Notes: generated from the sequence alone by a model not told the origin. A stretch of DNA of 56,649 bases from Bacillota bacterium (GCA_023459875.1 JAEWRY010000048.1:1-56649), one strand, 5' to 3'. Positions 24,421-33,691 are shown, counted from the first letter of the stretch. Made by a program: numbers and translations.

Positions 24421-25296
24421 TTGAACATAGGATTTATCGGCGCCGGGAAGGTGGGCAAAGCGCTTGGGCTGTATTTTAAGCGCTGGGGCCTTGAAATCCG
24501 CGGCTATTACAGCAGAACGGAAGCCTCGGCGAAGAGCGCCGCGGAGCTCGTCGGGTGCGGGGCCTTTGGCACGCCCGAAGCTCTGGCGGAGGAATGCGGC
24601 GTGATTTTTATGACGGTCCCCGACTTGGCGCTGGGGGAGCTGGACGCGTCCTGCGCCGCCCTTGTGAGAGAAAAGAGAATTTCCCCTCATCTGTGCTGGG
24701 TCCACGTAAGCGGCGCGCTTGCTTCGGACTGCCTGGCGGAGCTCAGAAAAGAAGGCTGCCCGGTGGGCAGCATGCATCCCCTCCAGAGCTTCGGCGAAGC
24801 GCGTGAGAGCGGGAAGAATCTGGACAGGGCTCTTTTTACCGTCGAGGGGACGGCGGAAGCGGTGATTCTGGAGATTTTGAAAACAACGGGGGCAAAGACA
24901 AGCCGGATCGGAACGGCGCAGAAGCCGCTCTACCACGCGGGGGCCTGCATCGTTTCAAATTACTTAGTCACGCTGCTGGAGAGCGGGTTCCGGTGCTTTG
25001 AGGCGGCGGGCGTAGAACAGGAAAAAATCTTTGACGCGGTGAAGCCCCTCATCGACTCCACGCTGGGGAACATCAGGGATAAGGGTACCGTGAATGCACT
25101 GACCGGCCCCATCGCCCGGGGAGATTACAATACATTGGAAATTCATTTGCGATCGCTCGGGGAGGATTTGCCTTCGGAGCTCCGGCTTTATAAGGAGATG
25201 GCGGAAAAAACGATTGACATGATCGCGGGAAAAACTATCACGAAAGAGCAGGAACAAAACCTGCTGAGCACAATGAAGGAGAATTGGTATGGCTAA
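24421..25296 (+). CDS. panG: PanG-type 2-dehydropantoate reductase (Rossmann-like plus DUF2520)
   Basis: 291 aa. An N-terminal Rossmann domain (IGFIGAGKVGKALG at residue 3, VIFMTVPD near 62) is joined to a helical DUF2520 domain containing MHPLQSFGE and KPLYHAGACIVSNYLV. PanG, described as an alternative ketopantoate reductase in Francisella, is of this kind as I recall; it converts 2-dehydropantoate to pantoate with NADPH. Position supports it: it overlaps panB by eight bases, and the operon otherwise lacks this step. The start is TTG with GGGAGGAGG upstream. Without the context the family alone would only say 'NADP-dependent oxidoreductase'. Confidence 0.8.
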   Translation: MNIGFIGAGKVGKALGLYFKRWGLEIRGYYSRTEASAKSAAELVGCGAFGTPEALAEECGVIFMTVPDLALGELDASCAALVREKRISPHLCWVHVSGALASDCLAELRKEGCPVGSMHPLQSFGEARESGKNLDRALFTVEGTAEAVILEILKTTGAKTSRIGTAQKPLYHAGACIVSNYLVTLLESGFRCFEAAGVEQEKIFDAVKPLIDSTLGNIRDKGTVNALTGPIARGDYNTLEIHLRSLGEDLPSELRLYKEMAEKTIDMIAGKTITKEQEQNLLSTMKENWYG

Positions 25297-26119
25297 ATTT
25301 ACAGTCCAGTCCTTTTTGGAGGCCAAGCGCAGCCATCAGAAGATCACCATGCTGACGGCATACGACTATTCTATGGCAAAAATATTGGACGAGAGCGGCA
25401 TCGACGCCATCCTGGTGGGCGACTCGCTGGGGATGACCATGCAGGGCAAGGATTCCACCCTGGACGTCACCATCGACGAGATGCTCTACCACTGCAGATG
25501 CGTCACCAGGGGCGTGAAGAACGCGCTGGTGGTGGGGGACATGCCCTTCCTGACCTATCACATCAGCTGCGAGGAGGCCGTCCGGAACGCGGGCCGTTTT
25601 ATCCAGAAAGGCGGCGTGAACGCGGTTAAGCTGGAGGGTGGAAAGAGCATGGCCGACACCGTGAAGGCCATCGTCCGCGCACAGATTCCCGTGATGGGAC
25701 ACATCGGCCTCACCCCCCAGTCGGTCAACGTGTTTGGCGGCTTCAAGGTGCAGGGCAAGGAAGAAGGTCGGGCCAGGGAGCTTATTGAGGACGCCCTGGC
25801 GCTCCAGGACGCGGGGGTATTTTCCATCGTGCTGGAGGGCGTACCCGAGGCTCTCGCCAAGCTCATCACCGAGAAGGTGGAGATCCCCACCATCGGGATC
25901 GGCGCGGGAAGGTACTGCGACGGCCAGATCCTGGTCGTGCATGACACGCTGGGTATGTACTCCGACTTTACCCCCAAATTCGTCAAGCAGTACGCCCAGC
26001 TCAGGGAAACCATCACAGGGGCGGTGGGCGCCTACATCAGCGAAGTGAAAAACCAGCAGTTCCCCGAGAAGAAGCACACCTTCACCATGGACGATTCGGT
26101 GCTGGAACGGCTGTATTAA
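25289..26119 (+). CDS. panB: 3-methyl-2-oxobutanoate hydroxymethyltransferase
   Basis: The first committed step of pantothenate synthesis: 2-oxoisovalerate plus methylene-tetrahydrofolate gives ketopantoate. It is 276 aa, a normal length, with a TIM-barrel fold. Metal and substrate residues are in VGDSLGM (Asp), VGDMPF (Asp) and KLEGG (Glu), and the catalytic Glu is in VLEGVP. MLTAYDY, GHIGLTPQ and GIGAG are also present. The start lies inside the end of panG. The ribosome site AAGGAG lies within panG. Confidence 0.97.
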   Translation: MAKFTVQSFLEAKRSHQKITMLTAYDYSMAKILDESGIDAILVGDSLGMTMQGKDSTLDVTIDEMLYHCRCVTRGVKNALVVGDMPFLTYHISCEEAVRNAGRFIQKGGVNAVKLEGGKSMADTVKAIVRAQIPVMGHIGLTPQSVNVFGGFKVQGKEEGRARELIEDALALQDAGVFSIVLEGVPEALAKLITEKVEIPTIGIGAGRYCDGQILVVHDTLGMYSDFTPKFVKQYAQLRETITGAVGAYISEVKNQQFPEKKHTFTMDDSVLERLY

Positions 26120-26139
26120 AATAACGGGAGACAGAAAAA

Positions 26140-27003
26140 ATGAGTCTGTTAAAAACCACGGCGGAGCTGGAGCAATGGTTTGCCGGGACCCACCGGAAGA
26201 ACAACACCCTGGGGTTTGTTCCCACCATGGGGTATTTGCACGCGGGGCATCTGTCCCTCATTCGGAAAGCAAAAGAAGAAAACGACCTGGTTGTCGTGAG
26301 CATCTTTGTTAACCCCACGCAGTTTGCCCCCGGGGAGGATTTCGAGAGCTACCCCAGGGACATCGAACGCGATTACAAGCTGGCGTCCGAGGCCGGCGCG
26401 GACGCGGTGTTCCATCCTTCCGTTTCAGAAATCTACTCCCCGGGCGCGTCCACGGCGGTGGAGGTGACGGGAGACCTCACAAAGAAGCTCTGCGGGGCCT
26501 CGCGGCCCGCTCACTTCAAAGGGGTCACCACCGTGGTGAACATCCTGTTCAACCTCGTGAGGCCGGACAGGGCTTATTTCGGACAGAAGGATGCCCAGCA
26601 GGCGGTTATCATCCGGAAAATGGTGAGGGACCTCCACATGCCGGTAAACGTCGTCGTCTGCCCCATCGTCCGGGAAGCGGACGGTCTTGCCATGAGCTCC
26701 CGGAACATCTACCTCAATCCGGAGGAGAGAAGGGAGGCTGTCGTTTTGAACAGGGCGCTGGGGGAGGCGGAGAATCTTCTGAAACGCGGGACGGAAACCG
26801 GCTGCTCCGTGGAAATCCTGCGCGATCTCATCACGCAGAAAATCCTGGCGTCGCCGCTGGCTCAAATTGATTATGCCGAGATTTTGGACGCTGAGACGCT
26901 CTCGCCCATCGAGTCTGTCCTGCCGGGGAAATCCGCCCTTGCCGCCGTGGCCGTCCGATTTGGGAAGACCCGGCTCATCGATAATAGAATTCTGACCGTC
27001 TGA
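26140..27003 (+). CDS. panC: pantothenate synthetase
   Basis: Joins pantoate and beta-alanine with ATP through a pantoyl-adenylate. It is 287 aa. The nucleotidyl-transferase motif is PTMGYLHAGHLSLI (HxGH type), followed by FVNPTQF, YFGQKDAQQ and GLAMSSRN (the KMSKS-like loop). It starts 20 bases after panB and is followed after 14 bases by panD, so the genes are co-transcribed. Confidence 0.97.
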   Translation: MSLLKTTAELEQWFAGTHRKNNTLGFVPTMGYLHAGHLSLIRKAKEENDLVVVSIFVNPTQFAPGEDFESYPRDIERDYKLASEAGADAVFHPSVSEIYSPGASTAVEVTGDLTKKLCGASRPAHFKGVTTVVNILFNLVRPDRAYFGQKDAQQAVIIRKMVRDLHMPVNVVVCPIVREADGLAMSSRNIYLNPEERREAVVLNRALGEAENLLKRGTETGCSVEILRDLITQKILASPLAQIDYAEILDAETLSPIESVLPGKSALAAVAVRFGKTRLIDNRILTV

Positions 27004-27017
27004 AGTGGGAGGATCGT

Positions 27018-27401
27018 ATGCTGCTAACCATGTATAAAGGAAAACTGCACCGGGCCGCGGTGACCCAGGCCGAGATCAATTACGTCGGCAGTGTCACCAT
27101 CGACGGCGAGCTGATGAAAGAATCAGGGATCCTGCCCGGGGAAAAGGTGCAGATCGTCAACATCAACAACGGAGAACGGTTCGAGACCTACACCATCGAA
27201 GGGGAGGCCGGCAGCGGCGTCCTGTGCGTGAACGGCGCCGCAGCGCGGCTGGTGCAGGTGGGCGACAGGGTCATCATCATCGCCTACGCCCAGATGGACG
27301 AAAACGAGGCGGCGGCCTTCAAACCCAGGGTGCTGGTTCTGGATGAGCGCAACCGGATCGTCTGCATAAGAGACCAGGAAGTCCACGGGACGACCGAATA
27401 G
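27018..27401 (+). CDS. panD: aspartate 1-decarboxylase
   Basis: Makes beta-alanine from L-aspartate. It is a 127-residue pro-enzyme. The self-cleavage site is the Gly-Ser bond in YVGSVTID (Ser near residue 25), which yields the pyruvoyl cofactor. VNGAAARL and GDRVIIIAYA are conserved. GGGAGG stands five bases before the ATG. It supplies the second substrate of the adjacent panC. Confidence 0.97.
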   Translation: MLLTMYKGKLHRAAVTQAEINYVGSVTIDGELMKESGILPGEKVQIVNINNGERFETYTIEGEAGSGVLCVNGAAARLVQVGDRVIIIAYAQMDENEAAAFKPRVLVLDERNRIVCIRDQEVHGTTE

Positions 27402-27411
27402 GCAGGAAATT

Positions 27412-28254
27412 ATGACAACACAGATCATTATCACCGCGGGGGGCACCTCCGAGCCCATCGACGCGGTTCGCAGAATCACCAATACCAGCACGGGAAGCCT
27501 GTGCGCCGGTATCTATGACGCCCTGGCGGACGACATCGGAACGCGCAGGGAAAGCGGCTGGGAGATCCCCTCCTTCCAGGTCCATTATGTGGTTTCCGTC
27601 TCCGCCGTAAGACCCCGCCCCCGGGAAAGCCTTCCCATCTCGTTTTATCCGGTGACGAGCGTCGCGAGCGTGGAGACGGCGCTGGGGGACATCATGGCCA
27701 AGCACAGAATTTCATATTTCATCCACGGGATGGCCGTATCCGATTTTACAAAAGGGTACCTGATCGGACGGGACACCCTGGCGGACGAACTCGCCGCCGC
27801 GGCTTATACCGCCGCCGCCTGCCGCGCTCAGCCCGACAGGGAGAGCATCCGCGCAGCGATTACCCGGGTGCTGGAGCGGCCGGAGCGCTACATGGACTCG
27901 AAAGCCAAGGTGAGCTCCGGGTCGGAGCTTATGCTGTCCCTAGTGAGGACCTCAAAGATCATTCAAAAAATCAAGCGGTGGGACCCTTCCGTCTTCCTCG
28001 TGGGCTTCAAGCTGCTGAAGAACGTGACGGAAGAGGAACTGGTGAGGGCAGCTTCCGAGCTGGCCGAGAAAAACCGCTGTGATCTGGTGCTGGCAAACGA
28101 CGCCGCCAGAATCAGCAGGGACGGGCACTTCGGACTGCTCGTCAAGGAAGGCCGGGTCGTGGGGAGATACGCGGCCAAAAGAGAAATTGCCTGCGGCATT
28201 GCCGGCCGGATCATGGCGGATGCTCTGCAGAAAAAGGAGGCGAAAACCATATGA
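27412..28254 (+). CDS. coaB: phosphopantothenate-cysteine ligase, stand-alone CoaB
   Basis: Adds cysteine to 4'-phosphopantothenate. 280 aa. It opens with IIITAGGTSEPIDAVRRITN and STGSLC, has the conserved IHGMAVSDFT and the Lys-containing DSKAKVSSGSE, then FLVGFKLL and LVLANDA. This is the monofunctional form known from streptococci and enterococci, not the usual CoaBC fusion. It is ten bases after panD and overlaps the decarboxylase gene by four bases. Confidence 0.93.
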   Translation: MTTQIIITAGGTSEPIDAVRRITNTSTGSLCAGIYDALADDIGTRRESGWEIPSFQVHYVVSVSAVRPRPRESLPISFYPVTSVASVETALGDIMAKHRISYFIHGMAVSDFTKGYLIGRDTLADELAAAAYTAAACRAQPDRESIRAAITRVLERPERYMDSKAKVSSGSELMLSLVRTSKIIQKIKRWDPSVFLVGFKLLKNVTEEELVRAASELAEKNRCDLVLANDAARISRDGHFGLLVKEGRVVGRYAAKREIACGIAGRIMADALQKKEAKTI

Positions 28255-28787
28255 ACATCATCGTAGGAGTGACCGGCGGCATCGCGTGCTTTAAGGCGGT
28301 GGAAGTGGTGACGTCGCTGGTGGAAAAAGGCCACTGCGTTCACGTCATCATGACCAAAAACGCGCAGGAATTCGTGACAGCCCTTACCTTCCAGACCCTT
28401 TCCCGGAATCTGGTGACAACCGATATGTTTGAAAAGGCGGCGTCCTGGGATGTGCGGCATATTTCCCTGGCGCAGCAGGCCGATGTTTTCGCCGTGGTGC
28501 CCGCCACCGCCAACGTCATCGGGAAAATCGCCTCGGGCATCGCGGACGATATGCTGACCACCACCATCATGGCCTCCCGGTGCCGCAAGGTCATCGCCCC
28601 CGCCATGAACACCGCCATGTGGGAAAATCCCATCGTGCAGGACAATATGAAAAAGCTTGCCTCGTACGGATATGAAATCCTCGATACGGACTCCGGGATT
28701 CTCGCCTGCGGAGCGGTGGGCAAGGGCAAGCTGCTGGGCTGGGAAAAAATCGTCCAGGCGATCTTACGCGCACCGGAACGCGCTTAA
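28251..28787 (+). CDS. coaC: phosphopantothenoylcysteine decarboxylase, stand-alone CoaC
   Basis: An FMN protein (178 aa) that decarboxylates phosphopantothenoyl-cysteine to phosphopantetheine. It has the flavoprotein start IIVGVTGGIACFK, the catalytic His in RHISLAQQAD, the substrate motif PAMNTAMW, and the flexible-flap Cys in GILACGAVGKGKL. It is separate from CoaB, as in streptococci, but translationally coupled to it by an ATGA overlap. Confidence 0.95.
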   Translation: MNIIVGVTGGIACFKAVEVVTSLVEKGHCVHVIMTKNAQEFVTALTFQTLSRNLVTTDMFEKAASWDVRHISLAQQADVFAVVPATANVIGKIASGIADDMLTTTIMASRCRKVIAPAMNTAMWENPIVQDNMKKLASYGYEILDTDSGILACGAVGKGKLLGWEKIVQAILRAPERA

Positions 28788-28802
28788 GCGGGGGTGGACG
28801 GA

Positions 28803-29591
28803 ATGGTAATCCTTACGGCGGATATCGGCAATACCAACGTCACCCTTGGAATCTTCGAGGACGGAAGGCTGAAGGCGGTGACGAGGCTCGAGACCGAGCC
28901 TTTCAAAAAACCGGACGAATACGGCGGGGATCTGCTGCGCATTCTCGGGGAGCGGGGTATCCCGTGTGAAAACGTGGAAGCCTTCGTGATGGCGTCTGTG
29001 GTCCCGGAGGTGTCGCGCTCTCTCGGCGCGGGGGCAAGCCGGGTTCTCGGCCTGGTGCCCTTTCTGGTGGACAAGGATATCCGTACCGGCATCACAATCA
29101 AAACGGACTCCCCCGAACAGGTGGGCGCCGACCGGCTCGTGAATGCGGCGGCCGCTTTCCGGTTTTACGGCGGACCGTGCCTGGTCATCGACTTCGGCAC
29201 GGCAACGACCTATGACGTGGTTACGGAAGACGGCGAATTTTTAGGCGGAATCATCGCGCCGGGCGTGAAGATCTGCGCCGAGGCCTTGTGGCGGAGGACC
29301 GCCAGTCTTCCGAAGATTGAGATCAGCAGGCCGGACAGGATCATGGGCACCAATACCGTGAGCAGTATGCAGTCGGGAGTATTCTACGGATATCTGGGGG
29401 AGGTGGAATTCCTCGTCCGCGGGCTCAGGGCGGAGCTGGGACTTGACTTCACGACCATTGCGACCGGAGGACTTTCCAATCTGTTCCGGGATTGTACGCG
29501 GGTCATTGATCTCTTCGACGAGCATCTGACGCTCAGCGGCCTCTACTATTTATACCAGTTAAACCTCCCGGCGCGGCGCCTGCAGGCTTAA
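28803..29591 (+). CDS. coaX: type III pantothenate kinase
   Basis: Phosphorylates pantothenate with ATP. 262 aa of the ASKHA fold. The phosphate loops are DIGNTNVTLG and DFGTATTYD, and GADRLVNAAAA and GGIIAPGVKI are typical of CoaX. Type III kinases are not inhibited by CoA and need a monovalent cation. The ATG at 28803 follows GGGGGT; a GTG at 28794 is possible. It is the last gene of the pantothenate/CoA operon. Steps coaD and coaE are not in the window. Confidence 0.95.
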   Translation: MVILTADIGNTNVTLGIFEDGRLKAVTRLETEPFKKPDEYGGDLLRILGERGIPCENVEAFVMASVVPEVSRSLGAGASRVLGLVPFLVDKDIRTGITIKTDSPEQVGADRLVNAAAAFRFYGGPCLVIDFGTATTYDVVTEDGEFLGGIIAPGVKICAEALWRRTASLPKIEISRPDRIMGTNTVSSMQSGVFYGYLGEVEFLVRGLRAELGLDFTTIATGGLSNLFRDCTRVIDLFDEHLTLSGLYYLYQLNLPARRLQA

Positions 29592-29615
29592 ACCGGGCCT
29601 GCTTCCAAATCCATC

Positions 29616-29644
29616 TTGCATTCAAGCCTCCGTCAGGTTATAAT
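29616..29644 (+). promoter_or_regulatory. promoter of asnS
   Basis: TTGCAT (29616-29621), 17 bases, TATAAT (29639-29644). A hairpin AGCGGGGAA/TTTTCCCGCT (about 29659-29680) follows in the leader. asnS is therefore probably transcribed apart from the coaX operon. Confidence 0.6.
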
Positions 29645-29700
29645 AATGGGTAATTTGTGAGCGGGGAAGCCTTTTCCCGCTGTGTTCGGGAGGAATTTCT

Positions 29701-31095
29701 TTGAAGAGGACCGAGATTGCCCGCATTTTCGCCGACCGCGAAGCCTTTGGGGGCAAAACCGTCACGGTGTGCGGCTGGGCGCGTACCATCCGGGATATGA
29801 AGACCTTTGGCTTTATCGAGCTGAACGACGGAAGCTGCTTTCGAAATCTGCAGGTGGTTTTCGCCGACGGCGAGGTGGACAATTTTAAAGAGATCGCGCG
29901 GCAGAACGTGGGCTGCGCCCTTATCGTAAACGGCACGGTGGTGCTCACCCCCGATGCCAAGCAGCCCCTGGAGCTGAGAGCTTCCTCCATCGCGGTGGAG
30001 GGGGTATCCGCCCCCGAGTACCCCCTGCAGAAGAAACGCCACAGTCTGGAGTATCTGCGCACCATCCAGCACCTGCGCCCCCGCACCAACCTGTTTTCCG
30101 CCGCCTTCCGGGTGCGCAGCGTGGCCGCCCACGCCATTCACACCTTCTTCCAGGACCGTGGCTTTGTCTACGTCCATACCCCCATCATCACCGCCTCCGA
30201 CTGCGAGGGAGCGGGGGAGATGTTCAAGGTGGGGACCCTGGACCCCGAGAACCTGCCCCGCACGGAGGAAGGAAAAGTGGACTTTTCCAAGGACTTCTTC
30301 GGCAAGCCCGCGGGGCTTACCGTCTCGGGACAGCTCAACGCCGAGAACTTTGCCATGGCCTTCGGCAACGTCTACACCTTCGGCCCCACCTTCCGGGCGG
30401 AGAACTCCAACACCGCCCGCCACGCCGCCGAGTTCTGGATGATCGAGCCGGAGATGGCTTTCTCCGACCTGACCGACTATATGGATACCGCCGAGGCCAT
30501 GATCAAGTTCGTCATCCGCACGGTCATGGAAAAGTGCCCGGACGAAATGGAGTTCTTCGGCAGCTTCGTGGACAAGGGTCTCTCCGAGCGCCTCGCGGGC
30601 GTCGCGGGTTCCGACTTTGGAAGGGTCACCTACACCGAGGCCGTCGAAATTCTCAAGGCCTCCGGCCACAAGTTCGACTATCCCGTCGACTGGGGCTGCG
30701 ACCTGCAGACCGAACACGAGCGCTACCTCACCGAGGCGCACTTCAAGCGCCCGGTTTTTGTGACCGACTACCCCAAGGAGATCAAGGCCTTCTATATGCG
30801 CATGAACGACGACGGGAAGACCGTCGCCGCCGCCGACTGCCTGGTCCCCGGGATCGGGGAGATCATCGGCGGCTCCCAGCGCGAGGAGCGGCTGGACGTG
30901 CTGGAAGCGCGCATGGCGGAGCTTGGCCTTCGTCGCGAGGATTACTGGTGGTACCTGGACCTGCGGCGTTACGGCGGCTGCAAACATGCCGGCTTCGGCC
31001 TAGGCTTCGAGCGCATGGTGATGTATCTCACCGGCATCGGCAACATCCGCGACGTGCTTCCCCATCCCCGCACCGTCGGCAACGCGGACTTTTAA
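29701..31095 (+). CDS. asnS: asparaginyl-tRNA synthetase
   Basis: Charges tRNA-Asn. 464 aa, the normal length. An N-terminal OB-fold for the anticodon (VTVCGWARTIRDMKTFGFIEL) is followed by the class II catalytic core: motif 1 around FLQDRG-like FFQDRGFVYVHTPIIT, motif 2 FRAENSNTARHAAEFWMIEPE and motif 3 GLGFERMVMYLTGIGNIRD. The order and the ENSNT signature identify AsnS rather than AspS. The start is TTG with GGGAGG about eight bases upstream. Confidence 0.96.
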   Translation: MKRTEIARIFADREAFGGKTVTVCGWARTIRDMKTFGFIELNDGSCFRNLQVVFADGEVDNFKEIARQNVGCALIVNGTVVLTPDAKQPLELRASSIAVEGVSAPEYPLQKKRHSLEYLRTIQHLRPRTNLFSAAFRVRSVAAHAIHTFFQDRGFVYVHTPIITASDCEGAGEMFKVGTLDPENLPRTEEGKVDFSKDFFGKPAGLTVSGQLNAENFAMAFGNVYTFGPTFRAENSNTARHAAEFWMIEPEMAFSDLTDYMDTAEAMIKFVIRTVMEKCPDEMEFFGSFVDKGLSERLAGVAGSDFGRVTYTEAVEILKASGHKFDYPVDWGCDLQTEHERYLTEAHFKRPVFVTDYPKEIKAFYMRMNDDGKTVAAADCLVPGIGEIIGGSQREERLDVLEARMAELGLRREDYWWYLDLRRYGGCKHAGFGLGFERMVMYLTGIGNIRDVLPHPRTVGNADF

Positions 31096-31199
31096 AATGG
31101 AGGCTGCGGCAAGCCGCTGCCCCTACGAGGCTACGGTTAACCGCTGCCTTTCCGAGACAGCCGCAAACCGCTGTCATTCTGAGGCCCGCAGCAAACCGC

Positions 31200-31284
31200 T
31201 GTCATTCTGAGGCCAAAGGCCGAAGAATCTTACCACCGTACGCTTTTTTTGAAAAAAAGATCCTTCTCTTCGCTCAGGATAACA
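31200..31284. repeat. palindromic dispersed repeat (GTCATTCTGAG type), second copy
   Basis: TGTCATTCTGAGGCC and GCCGAAGAATCTT are followed by the inverted AAGATCCTTCTC and GCTCAGGATAACA. An isolated left end (CTGTCATTCTGAGGC) precedes it at about 31171-31185, a broken copy. Related to 21731-21812. Confidence 0.75.
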
Positions 31285-31291
31285 GAAAAAG

Positions 31292-31326
31292 AAAATGCGC
31301 GCTGCTTTTTGCAGCGCGCATTTTTT
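31292..31326. terminator. bidirectional terminator
   Basis: AAAATGCGCGCTGC, TTTTT loop, GCAGCGCGCATTTTTT, between asnS (plus) and the histidine kinase (minus). Confidence 0.92.
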
Positions 31327-31356
31327 GTTAGCCCCAATAATGCCAAGGTATTGTTT

Positions 31357-32958
31357 TCAGATAAGTCTCGGGAAGGTGATTTCCGCCTTGAAGAGGTCCC
31401 CGTCTACAAGAAGGCGGAAGTTACCCCGCTGGAGCTCGGTGAGGCTGCGGGCGATGTTGAGGCCGAGGCCGCTGCCTTCGGTGGTGCGGGAGCTTTCCCC
31501 GCGCACAAAGCGCTCCATCAGCTCGTCGGCGTTGACATTGAGCTTCTCCCGGGAAATATTTTTCATGGAGATAATCACCTCGGTGGGTTCCGGCAGGATA
31601 TCGATATAGAGCCGGGTGCCGGTCAGGGCGTATTTGCAGGCGTTGCTGAGGAGATTATCCACCACCCGCCAGAGGAGCCGCCCGTCGGCTCTCACGAAAA
31701 CCTCCTCCTGGGGGGCGGAGACCACCGGCTCCAGCTTGGCCGCAGCCAGCCGCTCGCTGTACTCTCCCACCGCCTGGTTCACCAGCTCTGCCACGTCGGT
31801 GCGGGTGAGAATCAAGGGAATATTCCCTGTGGACGCCTTGGAGGCCTCCACCAGGTCCTCGGTGAGCTTCTTGAGCCGCTGGGACTGACGGTCCAGCACC
31901 GCCAGATAATCCGCGGCCGTTCCCGTGAGCCCTTCCTTTTTCATCAGATCCACATAATTGACAATCGAGGTGAGCGGGGTCTTAAGATCGTGGGAGACGT
32001 TGGTGATGAGCTCGGTTTTGAGCCGCTCGCTCTTCATCTTCTGCTCAACCGCCGCGGACATGCCGTCGCCGATGGCGTTAAGGTTTTCCGCGTGCCTGCG
32101 CAGGTCCAGAAACATGTTCTTCACAGTCACTTTATATTCAAAGTCGCCCGCCGCCAGCATTTCCCCGGCCTTTTTCAGCTTATGGAGATCGATGGCGACG
32201 CGGCAGCACACCGCCAGCAGAAACAGGTTGAACAGGAACCCGATCAGGAAGGCGCCTCCGCTGCCGTTTGAAAAAGCGGCTACCGCCAGAATCACATTGA
32301 CGGCGGTGACGGCGCAGAAAAGGAGGGGCGTGCGCCAGATGAGAGGGATCGCCTGAAAGAACTCCGTTAGCCCTGACCATGTTTTCCGCGCGTATCTCCG
32401 GAAAAGCTGGAAGAAGCGGTAAAGCAGGGTGTTGCGCCACAGATTCCCCGCCTTAACGCGGGTGGCGAGGGTCATGACGGCGGCCAGCATCAGCAAGCCC
32501 GCCAGCACCAATACCAGCGCGCAGACGATCATAAGAAAGGCGTCGTACCATTCGTAGTTCCAGTCGACACTGCGTATGAATGCGGCGAGGCCCCACACGG
32601 TGAAGCCCACCGCAAAAAGGTAGAGATCAAGAGGGATTTTATCCTGGAGGTTCAGTGTAATACCCTCGACGCCTTGGCGGTGCCCCGCCGAGCAGAGAAG
32701 AAAAATGAGATCTGCCACGCAGAAAAGGAGGCCCGCCACGGCGCAGAAGATCAGAGTGTAGCGGCCCTTGTAGATAAACTGCAGCAGGGAGGCCCAGGGG
32801 CCCATATAGGTGTAGACGAAAATCCCGCTCTGGACGTCGTAAAGTCCGTTATAGTACAAAAATGCGGCGGCCAGAGTGCTTCCCACGGAAGCGATACCCG
32901 CCAGAACCAGCAAGAGGATCGCCGCCACCTTGGCCGAGAGCCTATCGGTCAGTTTCAT
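31357..32958 (-). CDS. sensor histidine kinase
   Basis: 533 aa membrane kinase. Five or six hydrophobic segments lie in residues 10-260 with only short loops outside. A HAMP-like linker follows (RVAIDLHKLKKAGEMLAAGDFEYKV). The phosphorylated His is in NVSHDLKTPLTSIVNY, and the ATP-binding part has NLLSNACKYA and GSGLGLNIARSL. It overlaps the response-regulator gene by four bases and is the partner of that protein. The lack of a large outer domain suggests sensing within the membrane, as in envelope-stress kinases. Confidence 0.93.
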   Translation of the reverse strand: MKLTDRLSAKVAAILLLVLAGIASVGSTLAAAFLYYNGLYDVQSGIFVYTYMGPWASLLQFIYKGRYTLIFCAVAGLLFCVADLIFLLCSAGHRQGVEGITLNLQDKIPLDLYLFAVGFTVWGLAAFIRSVDWNYEWYDAFLMIVCALVLVLAGLLMLAAVMTLATRVKAGNLWRNTLLYRFFQLFRRYARKTWSGLTEFFQAIPLIWRTPLLFCAVTAVNVILAVAAFSNGSGGAFLIGFLFNLFLLAVCCRVAIDLHKLKKAGEMLAAGDFEYKVTVKNMFLDLRRHAENLNAIGDGMSAAVEQKMKSERLKTELITNVSHDLKTPLTSIVNYVDLMKKEGLTGTAADYLAVLDRQSQRLKKLTEDLVEASKASTGNIPLILTRTDVAELVNQAVGEYSERLAAAKLEPVVSAPQEEVFVRADGRLLWRVVDNLLSNACKYALTGTRLYIDILPEPTEVIISMKNISREKLNVNADELMERFVRGESSRTTEGSGLGLNIARSLTELQRGNFRLLVDGDLFKAEITFPRLI

Positions 32959-33653
32959 GTCCCCGCTCCCTTATCCATTTTATAGCCCAGGCCCCACACT
33001 ACCTTCAGGTAACGGGGTTCGGAGGGATTGATCTCGATTTTCTCCCGCAAGTGCCGGATATGAACCGCAACCGCGCTCTCCGCTCCGATGGCGCTTTCGT
33101 TCCACACCAACTCGTAAATCTGGGCGGAGGAATACACCCGGCCGGGACTCGACATCAGGAGCTTTAAAATGCTGTGCTCGATGGGAGTGAGCGCCACCAG
33201 TTCTCCGTCCACGGTCACCGTCTTGGATTCGTCGTCCAGGTCGATCCCGCCGATCACGTAATGGTCGGGCTTTTTCACCATGCCGCCCAAATTGGTGTAC
33301 CGCCTGAGCTGGCTCCGGACCCGGGCCAGCACCTCGATGGGGTTAAAGGGCTTGGTTATGTAATCGTCGGCGCCGATGTTGAGACCCAGGACCTTGTCGG
33401 TATCCTCGCTTTTGGCGGTGAGCAGGATGATGGGGATGTTGTAGTGTTCCCGCAGCTTTGCGGTGGCCGCGATGCCGTCCAGCTCGGGCATCATGATGTC
33501 CATCAGAATCAGGTGAATCTCCTCCCTGCGAACGACGTCGATAGCCTCCCGCCCCGTAAAAGCGGTGAAGAGGCGGTAATCTTCCGAAGAGAGATAGATT
33601 TTGAGGGCTGCCACAATGTCGGTATCGTCGTCACAAATGAGGATATTATACAT
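32955..33653 (-). CDS. OmpR/PhoB-family response regulator
   Basis: 232 aa. The receiver domain (1-120) has the acidic pocket DDD, the phospho-acceptor Asp in LMDIMMPELDG and the Lys in TKPFNP. The C-terminal winged helix (about 130-228) has LTPIEHSILKLLMSSPGRVYS and HIRHLREKIEINP. It resembles VanR/VicR-type regulators. The start follows AAGGTG. It is divergent from a glycosyltransferase, and the region between them carries repeated TTAAA words likely bound by this protein. Confidence 0.94.
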   Translation of the reverse strand: MYNILICDDDTDIVAALKIYLSSEDYRLFTAFTGREAIDVVRREEIHLILMDIMMPELDGIAATAKLREHYNIPIILLTAKSEDTDKVLGLNIGADDYITKPFNPIEVLARVRSQLRRYTNLGGMVKKPDHYVIGGIDLDDESKTVTVDGELVALTPIEHSILKLLMSSPGRVYSSAQIYELVWNESAIGAESAVAVHIRHLREKIEINPSEPRYLKVVWGLGYKMDKGAGT

Positions 33654-33691
33654 TTAAGTTCACCTTCCGATTGTATATTGTATCAAATCTC

